This document shows positions 63,906 to 64,000 of a DNA stretch of 64,000 nt, piece after piece. Within the stretch, counting starts at the first letter, position 1. Each line of letters begins with the position of its first letter. This DNA is from Gammaproteobacteria bacterium (GTDB lineage Bacteria; Pseudomonadota; Gammaproteobacteria; GRL18), in contig JADGEM010000008.1 in the NCBI GenBank assembly GCA_016744375.1, positions 20,437-84,436 on the forward strand, read 5' to 3'. Under the pieces are notes generated by a model, which was not told the DNA's origin, ran no database searches, and saw only the letters and a program-made list of their open reading frames with translations. Both the position numbers and the translations under genes were made by a program.

Positions 63906-64000
63906 CCTGTGTCAGACTAGTTGTCGCCTCTAAATTTTTACAGTTAGAGGCAAAAAATGAAAAAAAGATTTTCTCAATCGTTTAAAATACAAGCAGTAGA
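63906..64000 (+). mobile_element. left end of an IS3-type insertion sequence (partial)
   Basis: The stretch before the transposase ATG holds TGTGTCAGACTAGTTGTCGC, probably the terminal inverted repeat, and an 8-bp hairpin, GCCTCTAA/TTAGAGGC (63926-63951), as IS elements use to block outside transcription. The exact tip and the right end cannot be set from this window. Confidence 0.6.
63957..64000 (+). CDS. IS3-family transposase OrfA, N-terminus only
   Basis: ATG at 63957 with AGAGG upstream; the frame MKKRFSQSFKIQAVE runs off the right edge. This is the usual start of the helix-turn-helix OrfA protein of IS3-family elements (KKRFSxEFKxQAV). Confidence 0.75.
   Translation, partial: MKKRFSQSFKIQAV

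Noticed and set aside
1..64000. CRISPR arrays, tRNA or rRNA genes, prophage
   Set aside because: No regularly spaced direct repeats, no tRNA cloverleaf or rRNA sequence was noticed by eye; one NinX-like gene is not enough for a prophage. A tRNAscan or Infernal run would be decisive.

Overview
The window is a stretch of AT-rich (about 40% GC by eye, not computed) gammaproteobacterial chromosome. Supporting marks are the surE-pcm-yqaA-nlpD-rpoS block, the rnm-yciO-M50 protease-trpS-scpA-scpB-rluB block with divergent yciB/yciI, dksA with gluQ nearby, lolC/lolD, and yejK. The species cannot be named from sequence alone. A CbbY-type phosphatase, a SulP anion transporter, a SoxW-like double thioredoxin and an arsenosugar gene set would fit an aquatic, possibly chemoautotrophic or sulfur-cycling gammaproteobacterium; this is inference.

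Layout. 1-5.7 kb: truncated GAF/PAS sensor, a lipoprotein, a three-gene arsenosugar-type cluster (radical SAM ArsS and two glycosyltransferases), a STAS protein, then a 1.2 kb AT-rich gap holding three phased DnaA boxes. 5.7-13.2 kb: small membrane proteins, yejK, M18 aminopeptidase, pyrD, a PilZ protein. 13.3-19.3 kb: rpoS block on the minus strand, an Smr protein and a convergent double thioredoxin. 19.5-22.4 kb: diguanylate cyclase, a lone Ycf46-N-like domain and a Xre/RES toxin-antitoxin pair. 22.4-34.3 kb: conserved housekeeping synteny plus an HD-GYP phosphodiesterase and the lipoprotein-release ABC genes. 34.4-42.7 kb: sfsA, aminotransferase, cbbY, dksA, gluQ, acs and small proteins. 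42.7-54.7 kb: SulP transporter, then the clearest accessory region, an orphan type VI secretion island. 54.8-64 kb: M20 amidohydrolase, small membrane proteins, GAF protein, hsp20 with a sigma-32-like promoter, SGNH esterase, rubredoxin, a pseudouridine synthase with an apparent non-canonical start, ppnN, and the left end of an IS3-type insertion sequence.

The main candidate for an undescribed system is the minus-strand island 54642-44444. A VgrG with a C-terminal carrier-like extension is followed by two copies of one module. Each module has a membrane-anchored beta-propeller-like protein whose 3' end overlaps by 14 bases the start of a large effector-like gene. In the copy next to vgrG the effector is reduced to about 113 recognisable codons and frameshifted. 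In the distal copy it is intact at 1659 residues, with an OmpA-like peptidoglycan-binding domain in the middle and no recognisable toxin fold. The two anchored proteins are nearly identical over about 230 residues and then diverge sharply. The spacer after vgrG is repeated before the second anchored gene, so a tandem duplication with an identifiable junction is visible. I infer a periplasm-acting T6SS effector with its immunity protein and a retained, diversified second immunity copy.

Other points of interest are the DnaA-box cluster far from dnaA, an RpoS with a histone-like lysine-rich N-terminus, and two families of short dispersed intergenic repeats.
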